Origin: Aquanectria penicillioides
Lineage: Eukaryota > Ascomycota > Sordariomycetes > Hypocreales > Nectriaceae
Reading direction: 5' to 3'
DNA length: 64,000 bases
Assembly (NCBI GenBank): GCA_003415625.1
Contig: PYIU01000003.1
Span: 744,001 to 808,000 of the forward strand
Made by a program: the position numbers and the translations under genes. The notes beneath the pieces are model-generated. The model was not told the DNA's origin. It made no database searches and worked only from the letters and a program-made list of their open reading frames with translations. Of this stretch, positions 11,146-21,725 are shown one piece after another (position 1 is the stretch's first letter; every line of letters begins with the position of its first letter).

Positions 11146-13516
11146 ATGGCTACCGGTAAGCACATGAGGTGGTAGCGAATCCAACTTAGTCCTATGTAGA
11201 CTGACGTATGGCAGTAGACGCCACCGCTGCCCAATTGAACGATGAGTACCCTCCACAGGGCGACCTCCGCCAATTGATGGATGAGCAGCCAGTGCCTGTT
11301 CTTGCTCCAGGAACTGTGGATGTAGCCGTTATGACAGGAGAAGAGTCGACGAAGCAAGTCACTGCTATCCTTGACAAATTCAATGCCGCGCTTGATGCAG
11401 ATGATGCCGAGGCACTGGAGAGCTGCTTCCTTGCCGACCAGGCATACTGGAAAGACCAACTGGCCCTGACCTATCACTTGCGTACCTTCAACACCCCCGG
11501 CGTCATTGCCACGAGTCTGTTGGAGACCAAGAAGCTTAGAGGCCTAACGGAGGGTTTCAAGCTTAAAGGGGCCCAGTTTATTCCGGCAACTCCGATTCTT
11601 GTAAGGCTCCGTCCGACCCAGATCCTCGGAAATTGCACCCGAAGAAGAGATGTGACTGATAACTTTTTTCATTACCTTAGCAATTCATTGACTGCGACCT
11701 CACCTTCAAGACTACCTCGCCTGCTGCCACAGCTAGTGCAAGGTTTATGCTCTGGCCTGTGAAGAGTGAGGAGACTCTTGAATGGAAGATCTGGATCTTG
11801 AGCACCAAGCTCGAGAATCTGGATATTCACCCTGAAGATGAGGCACTCCTCCAGGGATCACGCAGATCCTTCGAAGGTCAGGAAACAATTGAAACTGATG
11901 TGTTGATCATCGGAGGTGGAAACGGGTAAGAAAAAGCAAACGGTGTTCAAGAGGCCTCAAGTACCTATACTGACCTTTGGATTTCTTCAAACAAGTGGTG
12001 CAGCCCTTTCTGGGCGCCTGAAGGCCTTGGGCGTTGATAGCGTCATCGTCGAGCGAAATGCCCGACCTGGTGATAACTGGGCTCTCCGATATGACTGCAT
12101 GAAGTTCCACATCCCCACTTCATTTTGTGAACTTCCTTATATGGGTAAGTAACATTTTGAACACGCTTTGAGTCGCTGCAATGTCCCATAAGGAGTCTCG
12201 TGATTCCAACTAAAGCAACAACAACACACTAACCCTTACCTTTCAAATAGCTTACAGCAAAGAGCTTCAAACCCCACACCTTCTCACCAAGGACGAGTTG
12301 GCGGAACAGCTACGGCTGTTTGTTGAAGCCTTCAAGCTCAACTTTATCGGTTCTAGCAAGATTCAATCCACCACATACGACCATTCCGCCAAGCAGTGGG
12401 CTGTCAAGTTTGAGACCCCCGCTGGCCCACGCAAAGCTATCGCCAAGCACCTAGTCCAGGCAACTGGCATTGGTTCTCAGAAGCTATACGTGCCGCCTAT
12501 CGCCAATGAGAACCTCTACAAGGGGGTCAGCGTCCACTCTGTGGATTTCAAGAACGGCAAGAAGTTGGGTGAACAAGGCGCCAAGGTGAGTCATAGCTTG
12601 GTTGAGCTGATTTCAGTTCAGTCCAACATCATTTCACTCAGTTGCTAACATGAATACTCTTCAGTCTGTCGTTGTCGTTGGTTCTGCCAATACCGCCTTT
12701 GATGTCCTCGAAGACTGCTATAAAGCTGGACTACAGGCTACGATGAACGTCCGATCCCCGACATACCTCGTCCCCCTTTCATACGTCTGCGACAAGAACA
12801 GTTTGGGTGTTTACGACTTTGGCGTTGAGGCTGCCGATAGACTCATCCTTACTCTGCCGACACGCGTGGACAGCCAGTTGGGCCGTGGTCTGTTCCGTCT
12901 TCTTGCATCCCAGGAGCCTGATCGGTACAAGGCCCTTGCAGCAGCAGGCTTCCCCGCTATTGATAGTAACGACCCCGACATGGCTCTTATGTCCAATCTG
13001 ATTGAGCGAGCCGGAGGTCACTACATTGACGTGGGAACCACTGACCTGATTACCGACGGCAAGGTTGGTCTCAAGGCTGGAGTCGAGCCCGTCGCATACA
13101 CAAAAACCGGACTGCGATTCTCAGACGACAGCACCATCGATGCTGATGCCATTGTCTGGTGCACCGGATTTTCCGACAAGGATGCCCGCAGCACCGTTGC
13201 TGATATTTTGGGAGGCGATCATGCTGTCAATGGCGAGGCAGAGAACAAGGATATCCTTAGTGCTCGTGACATTGCCGCACGAGTCGACGCCACCTGGGGT
13301 ATCGACGCTGAGGGTGAAATCCGCGGCATGTGGAAGCGCCATTTGAGAGTGGAAAACTTCTGGGTTATGGGAGGCTATACCCAGCAACACCGATACCACT
13401 CGCGTACCCTCGCGCTACAAATCAAGGCGGCACTTGCAGGTGTATTGCCGCCCGCGTATCGGGATACTCCTGAGCCTAGAAGCAAGACGCAAGATGGCGC
13501 AGCTATTAGTGCTTAA
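11146..13516 (+). CDS. flavin-containing monooxygenase with NTF2-like N-terminal domain
   Basis: Six exons join in phase to 658 residues: 11146-11155, 11215-11600, 11681-11925, 11996-12144, 12251-12585 and 12665-13516. The first exon is only 10 nt (MAT plus one base), set by the GTAAGC donor. Residues about 50-190 resemble an NTF2-like fold. The FAD Rossmann motif follows as GGGNGGAALSGRLKALG across an exon junction. The NADPH Rossmann motif is VVVVGSANTAFDV. The C-terminal block ends with MGGYTQQHRYHSRTLALQIK. This is the fungal FMO/YUCCA-like group, which adds one oxygen from O2 to a soft nucleophile or ketone using NADPH and FAD. The substrate is unknown. It reads through cleanly, and the nearest neighbours do not point to a pathway. 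Confidence 0.9.
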
Positions 13517-14102
13517 TTCAGTTTGATGTTGAGTCCAAAGCGTAGTGCCAGCATATTGAATACCGCCAAAGTCATTCTGAAGATCATGTTTTTTTTGGTC
13601 TACCATCTGATGTGCGGTATTTCAACAACAACGGATCGTTCCGGTAACGGTTAGATTTTGAACAGGAATATAGTTTCGTATCGTCGAAAATTCATTGGAT
13701 CATAGACCTCGTAGTAAATTCAACCTATCCGTCATTTTAGGAAACATGACCTAAAAATGTGCCGGAGGTATCAAAAGCTACAGGGTAGGCGATCCCATAC
13801 CGGTTTCGCAAGGTTGAAATGTTGCGTTCATCTGAGCTTCGGAAAGTAGAGTTCCTGAATGTCTTGAGAAAGGTATGGAAACTGTAATTGATCGTATTAT
13901 GAAGCATGTAGGAGATCAGCTATGTTCAACTAACCATAACGCAGCGGCTGATGTCGGGAACCAACCTGAAACTTGATATGCGATTAGTGCAAGCAAAAGA
14001 ATATCAACATAAGATCGGATTAAGCTAATTACTAAAATCGCTACTCTGAAGAATATAACACGAAGATGGAAGTTTTATATACATCTCTCTCTCTGTAATC
14101 TC
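13517..14102. other. convergent 3' region
   Basis: This lies between two convergent genes (monooxygenase and phosphatase). It is AT-leaning, without coding signal. A CT-rich stretch lies at 14086-14104, at the phosphatase stop. Confidence 0.5.
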
Positions 14103-15656
14103 TTACAGAGAGACGACTTTCACGTGGGGTTGAGCCAGGTTAGTGAAGAAGCTGGCACCCGCAACCGTGGTTGGTGCTCCGGCCAGAGTCACGTTGCAGT
14201 TCTCGGTCCAGTTGCCCTGCTTGGCATACTTGTCCTTCACGTACTTGGCATAGCTGTCCAATGGACAAGAAGAGCCTGGTCCGCTGCGGCAAGACGGCAC
14301 AGGGTAGACTTGATCGTTGAGTCGGATTCTCACGTAGGTGGAGTTCTTGGCGTTCTTGTTTGCGCAGTTCAGTCGCTCAAAAGCGATGGTTCCACGCATC
14401 GAAACATAACGAGAACCAACCCACAGTCTGTTATCATCCTTGCTCGTGGCTGAAAGGGCCTTCTGGTTGTCATAGACACCGCTGGCGGTAACCAGCTCTG
14501 TCAGCTGACCGTCATTGAGGAATGAGACCATCAGACGGGGAAGCGTAAAGGATGAAGTCCCATCGGCACCGGTTCCCTTAATTCCAGGGCCTTGCTGGAA
14601 GAGGTTGATCAAAGCCTGCAAGAAAGGTGTCATCATCTTGGGCGGGAGGACAGTGCCAGGTCCGACACCGTAGTAGTATCGCAAGTCGTTCGAATATTCG
14701 TACATCTTCAGCTCATCATCAGTGTTGATGTCACAGAATGGCGAAAGACGACCTGTAATCTGGCTCTCGAAGCCACAGAGGTAGGGGAACAAATTGACAT
14801 CACTGAGAGTCAGGGTCAAGTTGCCCTTGATCAGCTTTTGAAGTCGTTTCTGGACCTTGGGTTGCCAGATGCTGTTCCAGGTGGTAATGTAGTCACCACC
14901 GCTTGCATCCGAAAATAGCGGGCACATGTCTGAGGGAGCAAGAGAGTTTCCGATTGCACTGGTAAAACCCTTGGAGGTGACTGACACAAGCTTTCCGAGA
15001 AGTGTCGAGTTGGTGCCAATGAAGCCACGAAGGAAGTTCTCAGCTGTCTGCAACACGCGGGTGTAGTTGTTTGCCCAAACGTAGAGCTCCTCGCCTTCTT
15101 GATATAGTTGAGGGTATCTAAATTTGTTAGCAAAGCTTTGGAACTACTGGGATGAAGAATTACCTGGTACGCAGCTGGTAACCCATATCCATTGCCTCCT
15201 TGTACCCAGTGGGACTCTGCATCGCGATCTGGATGTCGGGGCGGGTCAAGACAGTCCTCCATTCTGGCAGGAAAGAAAGAGCACCACGAGCGGTATACTC
15301 GTATGTTGAGAACTTCAAATGTTAACATGATCAAAGTGAAGAAACGAGAACCCGGAGCTCACTCGTGATTCCATTTCCTTCCATTCGCTGTAGGCCCCAG
15401 AATCGGGGTAGCGAGAGCCATGTCTGCCGACATAGGCCGCTTGGTCAATCGTGCAAGAATCGGGAACTTCCGTGGAGATTTTGTGAACATTAGGGCCAGG
15501 GTACCACGGGCTGTTGGCACCGAGCCATTCCAGCGGGTTTTCAGAATTGGCTCCGTCCCAACTGACGATGTCGCGAAGAGGGGCAAGGAACCGCTGCTCT
15601 GCTACCGCAACGCCAGAAAAGACGGACGCAGCAGTGATAAAACGAATGAGAGCCAT
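14103..15656 (-). CDS. secreted histidine acid phosphatase (phytase-like family)
   Basis: Three exons (15363-15656, 15164-15312, 14103-15117) join in phase to 485 residues. A signal peptide is clear: MALIRFITAASVFSGVAVA, with cleavage after an Ala. The active-site motif RHGSRYP is at about residue 84. This is the histidine phosphatase superfamily clade 2, in which the His is phosphorylated during hydrolysis of phosphate monoesters. The site where other members have the HD proton donor reads SFLNDGQ, with Asn in place of His. Several NxT/S sequons and cysteines suit a secreted glycoprotein. A Pho4-type site lies about 300 bp upstream, so phosphate starvation control is plausible. It is intact; the exact substrate (phytate or general) is not decided. 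Confidence 0.9.
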
Positions 15657-15666
15657 CGCGCCGGGG

Positions 15667-15690
15667 ATAAAAGCCTTGATTGGCTTTTAT
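15667..15690 (-). promoter_or_regulatory. inverted repeat just upstream of the phosphatase start
   Basis: A perfect 9-bp inverted repeat, ATAAAAGCC and GGCTTTTAT, with a 6-base loop sits 10 bp before the phosphatase ATG. If transcribed it would form a hairpin in the 5' leader near the start codon. It may also serve as part of an AT-rich core promoter. Confidence 0.45.
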
Positions 15691-16177
15691 TCTTATTATT
15701 TTTGGGGTTTAAAATTTTTTTTCAACGAAAGTTGAGGCCCCATGCTTGCTCGCTGGAATGGGTATACGCACCACATTTAAATGATAGTCTCGTATCTTGT
15801 CCCTGGACTATAAAATGAATGTGATAGGTGTGATAATAACTTGGCCAATGCCGGCTATCCACCACGATTGCGTAGTCTAAAATGAATACCGACGCTCATT
15901 CAGCACGCAAAAGGCATTATGCCCGACTGATGGCACCGGGTCGGCTTTCCCGAGCGCACGTGGGATGCAGGGGGTTGGACAATCACATGCAAACAGGGGT
16001 CATCTCCCAATCACGTCCGGCAACCTTTTCTAATCGGGGCGATAGATCCGATTCCAAATTTCCTGGGCTTGAACTATAGTGAGGTAGAGTATAGGTCGAT
16101 CGTGATGCTACCTCCTATAAGGCATCGTAAATGACGCCCAGCAATAGTACGACGAACCCGGCCCACGCGATACCCAT
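15691..16177. other. phosphatase promoter region
   Basis: Upstream region of the leftward phosphatase and 3' flank of the hydroxylase relic. It contains the CACGTGGG site listed separately. No gene was seen. Confidence 0.45.
15957..15964 (+). promoter_or_regulatory. Pho4/NUC-1/PalcA-type E-box (CACGTGGG)
   Basis: GCACGTGGG matches the high-affinity form of the bHLH phosphate-regulator site known from yeast Pho4 and fungal relatives. It lies about 300 bp upstream of a secreted acid phosphatase, the typical target. Binding is inferred, not shown. Confidence 0.5.
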
Positions 16178-17465
16178 TCAGTTCTCCTCGTTGCGTAGTG
16201 CGTCAAAAATGCCACTGTACGTCCAGTTATACTCCATGTTCTGCATTGAGTCCCGCTCATTGAGGCTTTTACTGGCATTGTGAGTGTTCAGTTGAACCTG
16301 CGAACCCCCTTGGCTTTCGGATATCATTCCATCGTTCAAGGGTTCAATCAAAAGGCGGAACGCTTCGGCGTCCTCGATAGCTTGGGGCCCCCCTTGACCT
16401 TGGAACGGCGCATAGCATGCGCGGCATCGCCAATGAGCACGGCTCTACCACGCACGTAGCTTGGGAAAGGGTCATGGACTCGAAGTTCCCAAATCTTCAC
16501 CTATTCGGCATATCTGGACAGGGTTAGAAAAATGAGAGAACACTAGAGTTGGTTTGGACCATGGACCGACTTCATGAATGAGGCCTAAGGCTCTGGGTAG
16601 TCGTTAAAATTTCTCATAACCTCATCAAGATCGCCATCCGTAAACCAAGATTCACTGGCACTCTCCTTCAAAAAAATCATTTGGAAAGGCACAACTGAAG
16701 TTGACATACCTACTCGAAGTTTCTGCAAGGATATGTGATCAAAGCCCGGTTTGTACCGTCGTTAGGTCTCATGATCGACAGATACGCACCGGCCTTAGGG
16801 TCCCACCATTCAGGGAGCTTACCCGCAGCCTTGGTAGCGTTCTTTGCCGAGACGAGAAACCGAAAGATGCTTTGACCAGTCGGAGCTGTCCCAAAATGGC
16901 CAGTACCGAGGATTTTCACCTCGAGTGTGGAGTGTATGCCAGAAGCGACTGTCGATCAGCAAATCGTAACGAATTGAGTAAAAATAAGGTGGCAGCCTAC
17001 TGATGATGACATCTGCGGAGATGACTTCTCCATCCTCAAGAGAAACAACCCCTTGTTCGACATCGATATCCTCGACATTGACGTGATACCTCAGTGTTGG
17101 TGTCTCGCCAACACCAGGTTCAGTGGCCAGCCGCAAGATTTCGGATCTCAGATCCTGCCGCAGAGTCATGAGCCAATCCGCTCCATAAGTCGTAGCAAGA
17201 TCTATGGGGATTTTTTGACAAGGTCCCCAGTGCTAGCATCATATGCCTTCAGTCCTTTTGATACACACGTGTGAGCTCGTTCTCGGTCAAACCCCACAGT
17301 CTCAAGGATCTTGGTTGCATTGGGACTCAATCCAAGGCCTTGTCCGCCAGAAATGCGATGTTCATCATTGCGCTCGAGGATTGTGAAGTTTGCGTTGCCG
17401 CGCAGGACGGCAGCAGAGCTCAGGGCAGCGATGCCGGCTCCAATGATGACAACTTTTAGAGTCAT
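16178..17465 (-). pseudogene. salicylate-hydroxylase-like FAD monooxygenase, decayed
   Basis: The frame starts with MTLKVVIIGAGIAALSSAAV (GxGxxG FAD motif); an ATG at 17510 would add 15 residues. Further family blocks follow: LMTLRQDLRSEIL, ASGIHST (normally GADGIHS), GQSIFRFLVSAKNA, and RAVLIGDAAHAMR with PFQGQGGPQAIEDAEAF. The gene is broken four times. One base is missing in an A run (plus-strand T run at 17211-17216). TAG codons lie at 16585-16587 and 16501-16503, where Gln would fit. One C is missing near 16407, between GDAAHAM and the PFQGQG block. Intact members hydroxylate aromatic acids with NADH and FAD. It diverges from an equally decayed Zn2Cys6 gene, which may once have been its regulator. 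Confidence 0.85.
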
Positions 17466-17933
17466 GTTGATTTTGGAGGTGTTTAAGCTGGAAATGGCGG
17501 GTGCGGGCATAGCTGAGATGAAGAATTGTGAGTAAATTGCAAGTTGAGACTTGTGTTCCTCTTGGCCATGGCTTTAGTTTTATAAGGTTTGATTCTCTAC
17601 GGGATTGATTGAAAGCATTCATGAGCTCGTCCATTCTCACTTGCATTATGTTGTCTGAACCTCAACCCTCGCTCAAAGAGGAAATAACATCACCGAATCG
17701 CCGAAGACCCGCACAATGGCTGACCCAAAACACGGACTTTGCGCTCCTACGGCTCCGGTGAATTGCATAATTGGCTGAAACTCTGTGATTAGACCGGCAC
17801 CGACACAAATAAAGCTGAGTCCCGAATCAAAAGATTCACTTTCAAATCCAGACTCAAGCTCTTCTTTTCTCGTACATCTCATCGCCACTCATCTCCGAAC
17901 TCCAAGATACCACCTAAACCAAACCTTCCAACC
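17466..17933. promoter_or_regulatory. shared divergent promoter of two decayed genes
   Basis: About 470 bp separates the starts of the leftward hydroxylase relic and the rightward Zn2Cys6 relic. Head-to-head spacing of this size is typical of an enzyme and regulator sharing a promoter. No specific operator was recognised. Confidence 0.4.
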
Positions 17934-19041
17934 ATGGAAGAATGCTTGCTTTCTTAGCAGAGCAGCTCGCGGTCACGCAGAGGCAGAACTATCGTATCTT
18001 GCATTCCTTGCCATCAACGCAAAGCGAAATGTGATTGTGGGCAACCTTGCGAAAGATGCGTGACTGCGGGGCGGAGCCATGAGTGCGCGTACGAACCTAG
18101 CAAATCATCCTCCCCTGGCGGTCAGCTTCGCCCGGACTTCCCACACGTTGGTATCTTTGTGAATGGTAAAACGCAACTTGGGAATGTTATTTCTTGGGCA
18201 AGACTTTGCTGGGATGTAAGTTGGAAGATGTCATCGACGAGCAGAGCTTAACGAAGTCTCCAGTTTGAAGAGGAGGCAAGGCCGTATCTTTTTGGCTTGG
18301 ACCCGGACCCTGAGTATCAAGATACATACAAAACCGTCAAGGGTTTAAAGACGTTATTTTTACCACCAAAATCAGAAGTAGTGAACGAGCAGCTCGTCAA
18401 TGCTCCTGACTTCTTCTCTAAAGCTGGGTATATGGCCAATCTTTTAGACCGAGAGGTTGTGGTTGCATTGATTTTGCATTACATGAATGCCTTCGACAGA
18501 ATCCTTCCGTTGTGGAATAGAGGAGATTTCGAAAATGAACTTGCAGCGTTCTGGGCCAACCCCGAGAAGGCCAACCTGTCCTATCTTGCCCAGCTTTTCT
18601 TGATGCTGTCTATTAGCTGCTACAATACGCCGGCTGATGCTCCGTCTTTTAGGAAACGTGATCTGACCATGATGGCGAAGGGATTTTATAGAATCGGAGA
18701 TATGGCTTTCAATCAGGCTCGCCCTCGCGATATTCACAACTTAGGATGCATTAGAGCATTATCAATGATGGTCATCTCGAAGATTATGGATTTCAATGCT
18801 GCTGAGAAAGCTCTCGATTGCTCTATTCTTCTAGGAATGGTGGTTCGCGCTGGACAGAAAATGGCTTTGCATCGCCACCCGCGGCACTTCCCCGGAATCT
18901 CCAAGAATGAAGGTATCAGTCGCTTGATAATCTGGACGACTATCGTGTTCATACTACAGTCAGATACTCCATCTCACAATGAAATCTTGTAAATGAAAAG
19001 CGTGTGTCCATCAATGATCGCGATCAGATCGCAGTTGTAGG
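17934..19041 (+). pseudogene. Zn2Cys6 transcription factor, nonsense-mutated and C-terminally truncated
   Basis: From ATG at 17934 the frame meets TAG at 17955-17957 (Gln would fit). It then runs straight into a perfect zinc cluster, CIPCHQRKAKC followed by CERCVTAGRSHEC. An intron at 18216-18263 (GTAAGT...CTCCAG) joins in phase to the fungal transcription-factor middle domain, including FYRIGDMAFNQARPRDIHNLGC. A one-base loss near 18980-18990 shifts the frame; the next frame reads VSINDRDQIAV, a conserved block of this family. After that the protein ends only about 25 bp from the stop of the convergent neighbour, so roughly a third of a normal regulator is missing. A short upstream intron bypassing the TAG cannot be ruled out. 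Confidence 0.75.
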
Positions 19042-19065
19042 ATAGACTGAGGTTTTGTCAACGAC

Positions 19066-20847
19066 CTATCGACTCAATTCTTCTGACGCTTTTGAGTTCA
19101 GCTTTGACAAAACGTCAAGCAACCGCGTGAAGTATGAATTCAACCGTGGTTTCATTGCATCGTTGTCTACATTTTGGACCATTTCAAGGAGAATTGTTCC
19201 CACCCTGCGAATTCTTTCAACCTAGGAAATAGTGAGTTGGTTGTACATAGGTATAAGGGCGTGGACATACACTGGGCTCTCCTTTGATTTGGTGATATAT
19301 GAACGGAATATCTTCCATTGTGTGAAGAAAGTCTTGGATTATTTCGGCTTTCTTCATAGACAACGTTAGGGCTAGGCTGCTCAAACCTAGTACTTCAAAT
19401 AGCCCAACTTCGATACATTGTTGCAAGATTATTAGCCTCAAGCATTGAAACGTCATAAGTAGGGTGCACCGCTGAACCCAATAGGTTGTTTTTTGAAATG
19501 AGATGGCATCACCATCTTGGGTGAGCTCATTATACTGGTAACCTGTAACCAATGTGGAAGGCTGTCCATTATACTCATAAAATCTACGTATGCGTCGGTC
19601 AAGCTTGCCTTCCGGGCTTCTTGATCCGTCACACTCATATCGTATGCCTTCATTTCCAAGACAATCCTAGATGCAGATGACCATAGGCGTGCCGTCAAGT
19701 GAAAGCTCACTAGAAGCCGTTCTTCGAATTCTCTGCTGGCCCAAGGCTTGGTCCCATCAAAAAGAGATGTAAAAACCTCTCCATATGGGTGAAGAGTGAG
19801 CTTTCCGTCAAACATCGGTTCATGAAGCAGACTAGGTCGGGGCCCAATGCAACTGGCTGCTTTGTCGGATAAATACAAATGCCAAAATGTCAAGCGGAGT
19901 AGTTGCGTCTCAACGGGGTCATTTCGAATAATTGACTGCTCAGAATATAGGCGGAGGGAAAGGGCGATGAGGGTGGCCTCACCCATGACATGAAAAGCTC
20001 CCCCCTTCTTACCTGTAATGTGCTGCATGGCAGTGCAATGCAGATCTCTGATGCTAAGTGAAGAGGAATTTGGGTGCTCAAGATCGTAGTCATGGTAAAC
20101 CTGCAACATCTCTCTGGATGCCCGGAGAAATGAAGCAGCTATGTGATGTCCATATGGCAACAGTGATTTGGGCATCACCGAGGCCACTGCGGCACATAGT
20201 GCAGTGAGGACAGCGAAACCCCTCATTATGGAAATCCCCTCTTTTTCATTCTCGGAGGTGAATAGAGTGGCGGAATATGGCTCAGAGAAAAAGCTGAAAG
20301 CGTCCCTTCGAAGTGCAGGCTCATACACTATTGGAGCGGATGGAAATATGTACTGCATAAAGAGATCAATGCAGCAGGTTGCAACGTCGACCACGGGAAT
20401 AAAGGGCACTTCATCTCTAACGGATGCTACCAGAGTCCGCCAAATCGACTGAGCTGATATCACAGTGTCGGGAAGTTGGGGGGATTCGGCAGAGTGTGGG
20501 ATGACGATTGTGTTTGGTGTTGGCCATGAGCGGGGTGACTGGAAGGAATCTGCTTGTTGCTCATCTAACGCATATGGCACCGATGGACTCCGCAGCTGGA
20601 AGCTCTCCGAGTGTACCAAGACTGAAGTGTCTTGAGTCTCTAGCAAGCCTTCTCCTTGACTTGACGCAGTGGTGTCGAGCGCTCGGGTGAACTTACGGCC
20701 ACGTTTCTTCGGCAGCACCGTAAACAAGCAGGCAATCCTGGAGATCCGACAGTTGGAGCAGGGATTCGCCGAGTCGCATTTGACCTTTCTCCTTCTACAG
20801 CCGTCGCACGCACGACTGGCCATCGAAGAGCGCGAGTTGGGCGCCAT
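19066..20847 (-). CDS. Zn2Cys6 transcription factor, one apparent frameshift
   Basis: The protein begins MAPNSRSSMASRACDGCRRR and has a canonical cluster: CDGCRRRKVKC, five residues, then CSNCRISRIAC. The fungal-specific transcription-factor domain follows, with the signature LTFWHLYLSDKAASCIGPRP. The frame changes once near 19535-19545: upstream it reads DSLPHWLQ, downstream it reads DAISFQKTTYWVQRCTLLMT. This equals one missing base. An intron (GTGTAT...TTTCCTAG) near 19211-19260 then leads to a good C-terminal exon, VERIRRVGTILLEMVQNVDN, ending at 19066. Except for this base the gene is complete, at about 575 residues. The shift may be a sequencing error or early decay. Nothing shows what it regulates; it lies between an aromatic-hydroxylase relic and two glycosidases. 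Confidence 0.78.
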
Positions 20848-21725
20848 GGTGACTTGAGAATGGAGGGGAGTTGGTGCTATCTCCGCGGAGAAAACTTTGC
20901 GGGGACCGGATGTTCCACGGAGTTTAAAGCGGTCTTTGCCCCACCGTATTTCTGGGGTCGAGAGGTGGAGGGAGTGGAGAGCAACAAGCTTCGAACGGGC
21001 GACAGATGACGATTAAGCGGCTGGGATCCGCCTGAATACGACTGCGATGTGCCGAATTCCGATGCGTGATTCCCAGTCCCAAATGCAGTGGACCTGAATT
21101 AAGTTTAGCGTAGCTTGATGTGGTGAGACCATTCGTACTCCCCGTTGAGAAGACGACTGCTGGCAACAGGCAGCTCGGTGCGATCGTCGACAGCTGACAG
21201 ATTGAAATAAGAAAGCATGTCGGAGTATTTCTTGCGTTGCTTTAGTGCTATATTACGAATATAAGAGCCACACGCCGTAAAACTCGCAGCTTCTTCTAGC
21301 ATTTGAGTGATCTGTTCTCCAACCGGCCAAAGCAAGTGTTCAGAGACAAAGACACACTATGAGTTGTATTTATTTATACCTGGCGAAGATTGCATGTTCA
21401 AATAATACGTTAAGGTTAAGGCAGGTTTAGATGCCTCTGCTCTGGCATGTATAGGCGAGGCCGTTTGTCAAGGCCTTCTCTTGGCTAATCACACTATGAT
21501 CCCGATGTTGGTGCACCAGAAGCCTGTCTGCCTTGTAAGCGAGTATTCTGTTCTATGTCCCTTCAAAGTAGTCATGGGCGAAATTGCATTGTACATAGCC
21601 GTAGCCAGGTGTTGGATCTACAACCGGGGTTTTCCGCAACGTTTTCAGAAACGTATTCCGCACTCTGCAGTAAACTAAGACAAACTCGGTGGGTCATTGT
21701 AGCGAGAGGAGCTAGATCACATAAT
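20848..21725. other. intergenic, no gene recognised
   Basis: This holds the promoter of the leftward Zn2Cys6 gene and the region beyond the GH78 stop. I looked here for the missing C-terminal part of the rhamnosidase and found no convincing match. Confidence 0.45.
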
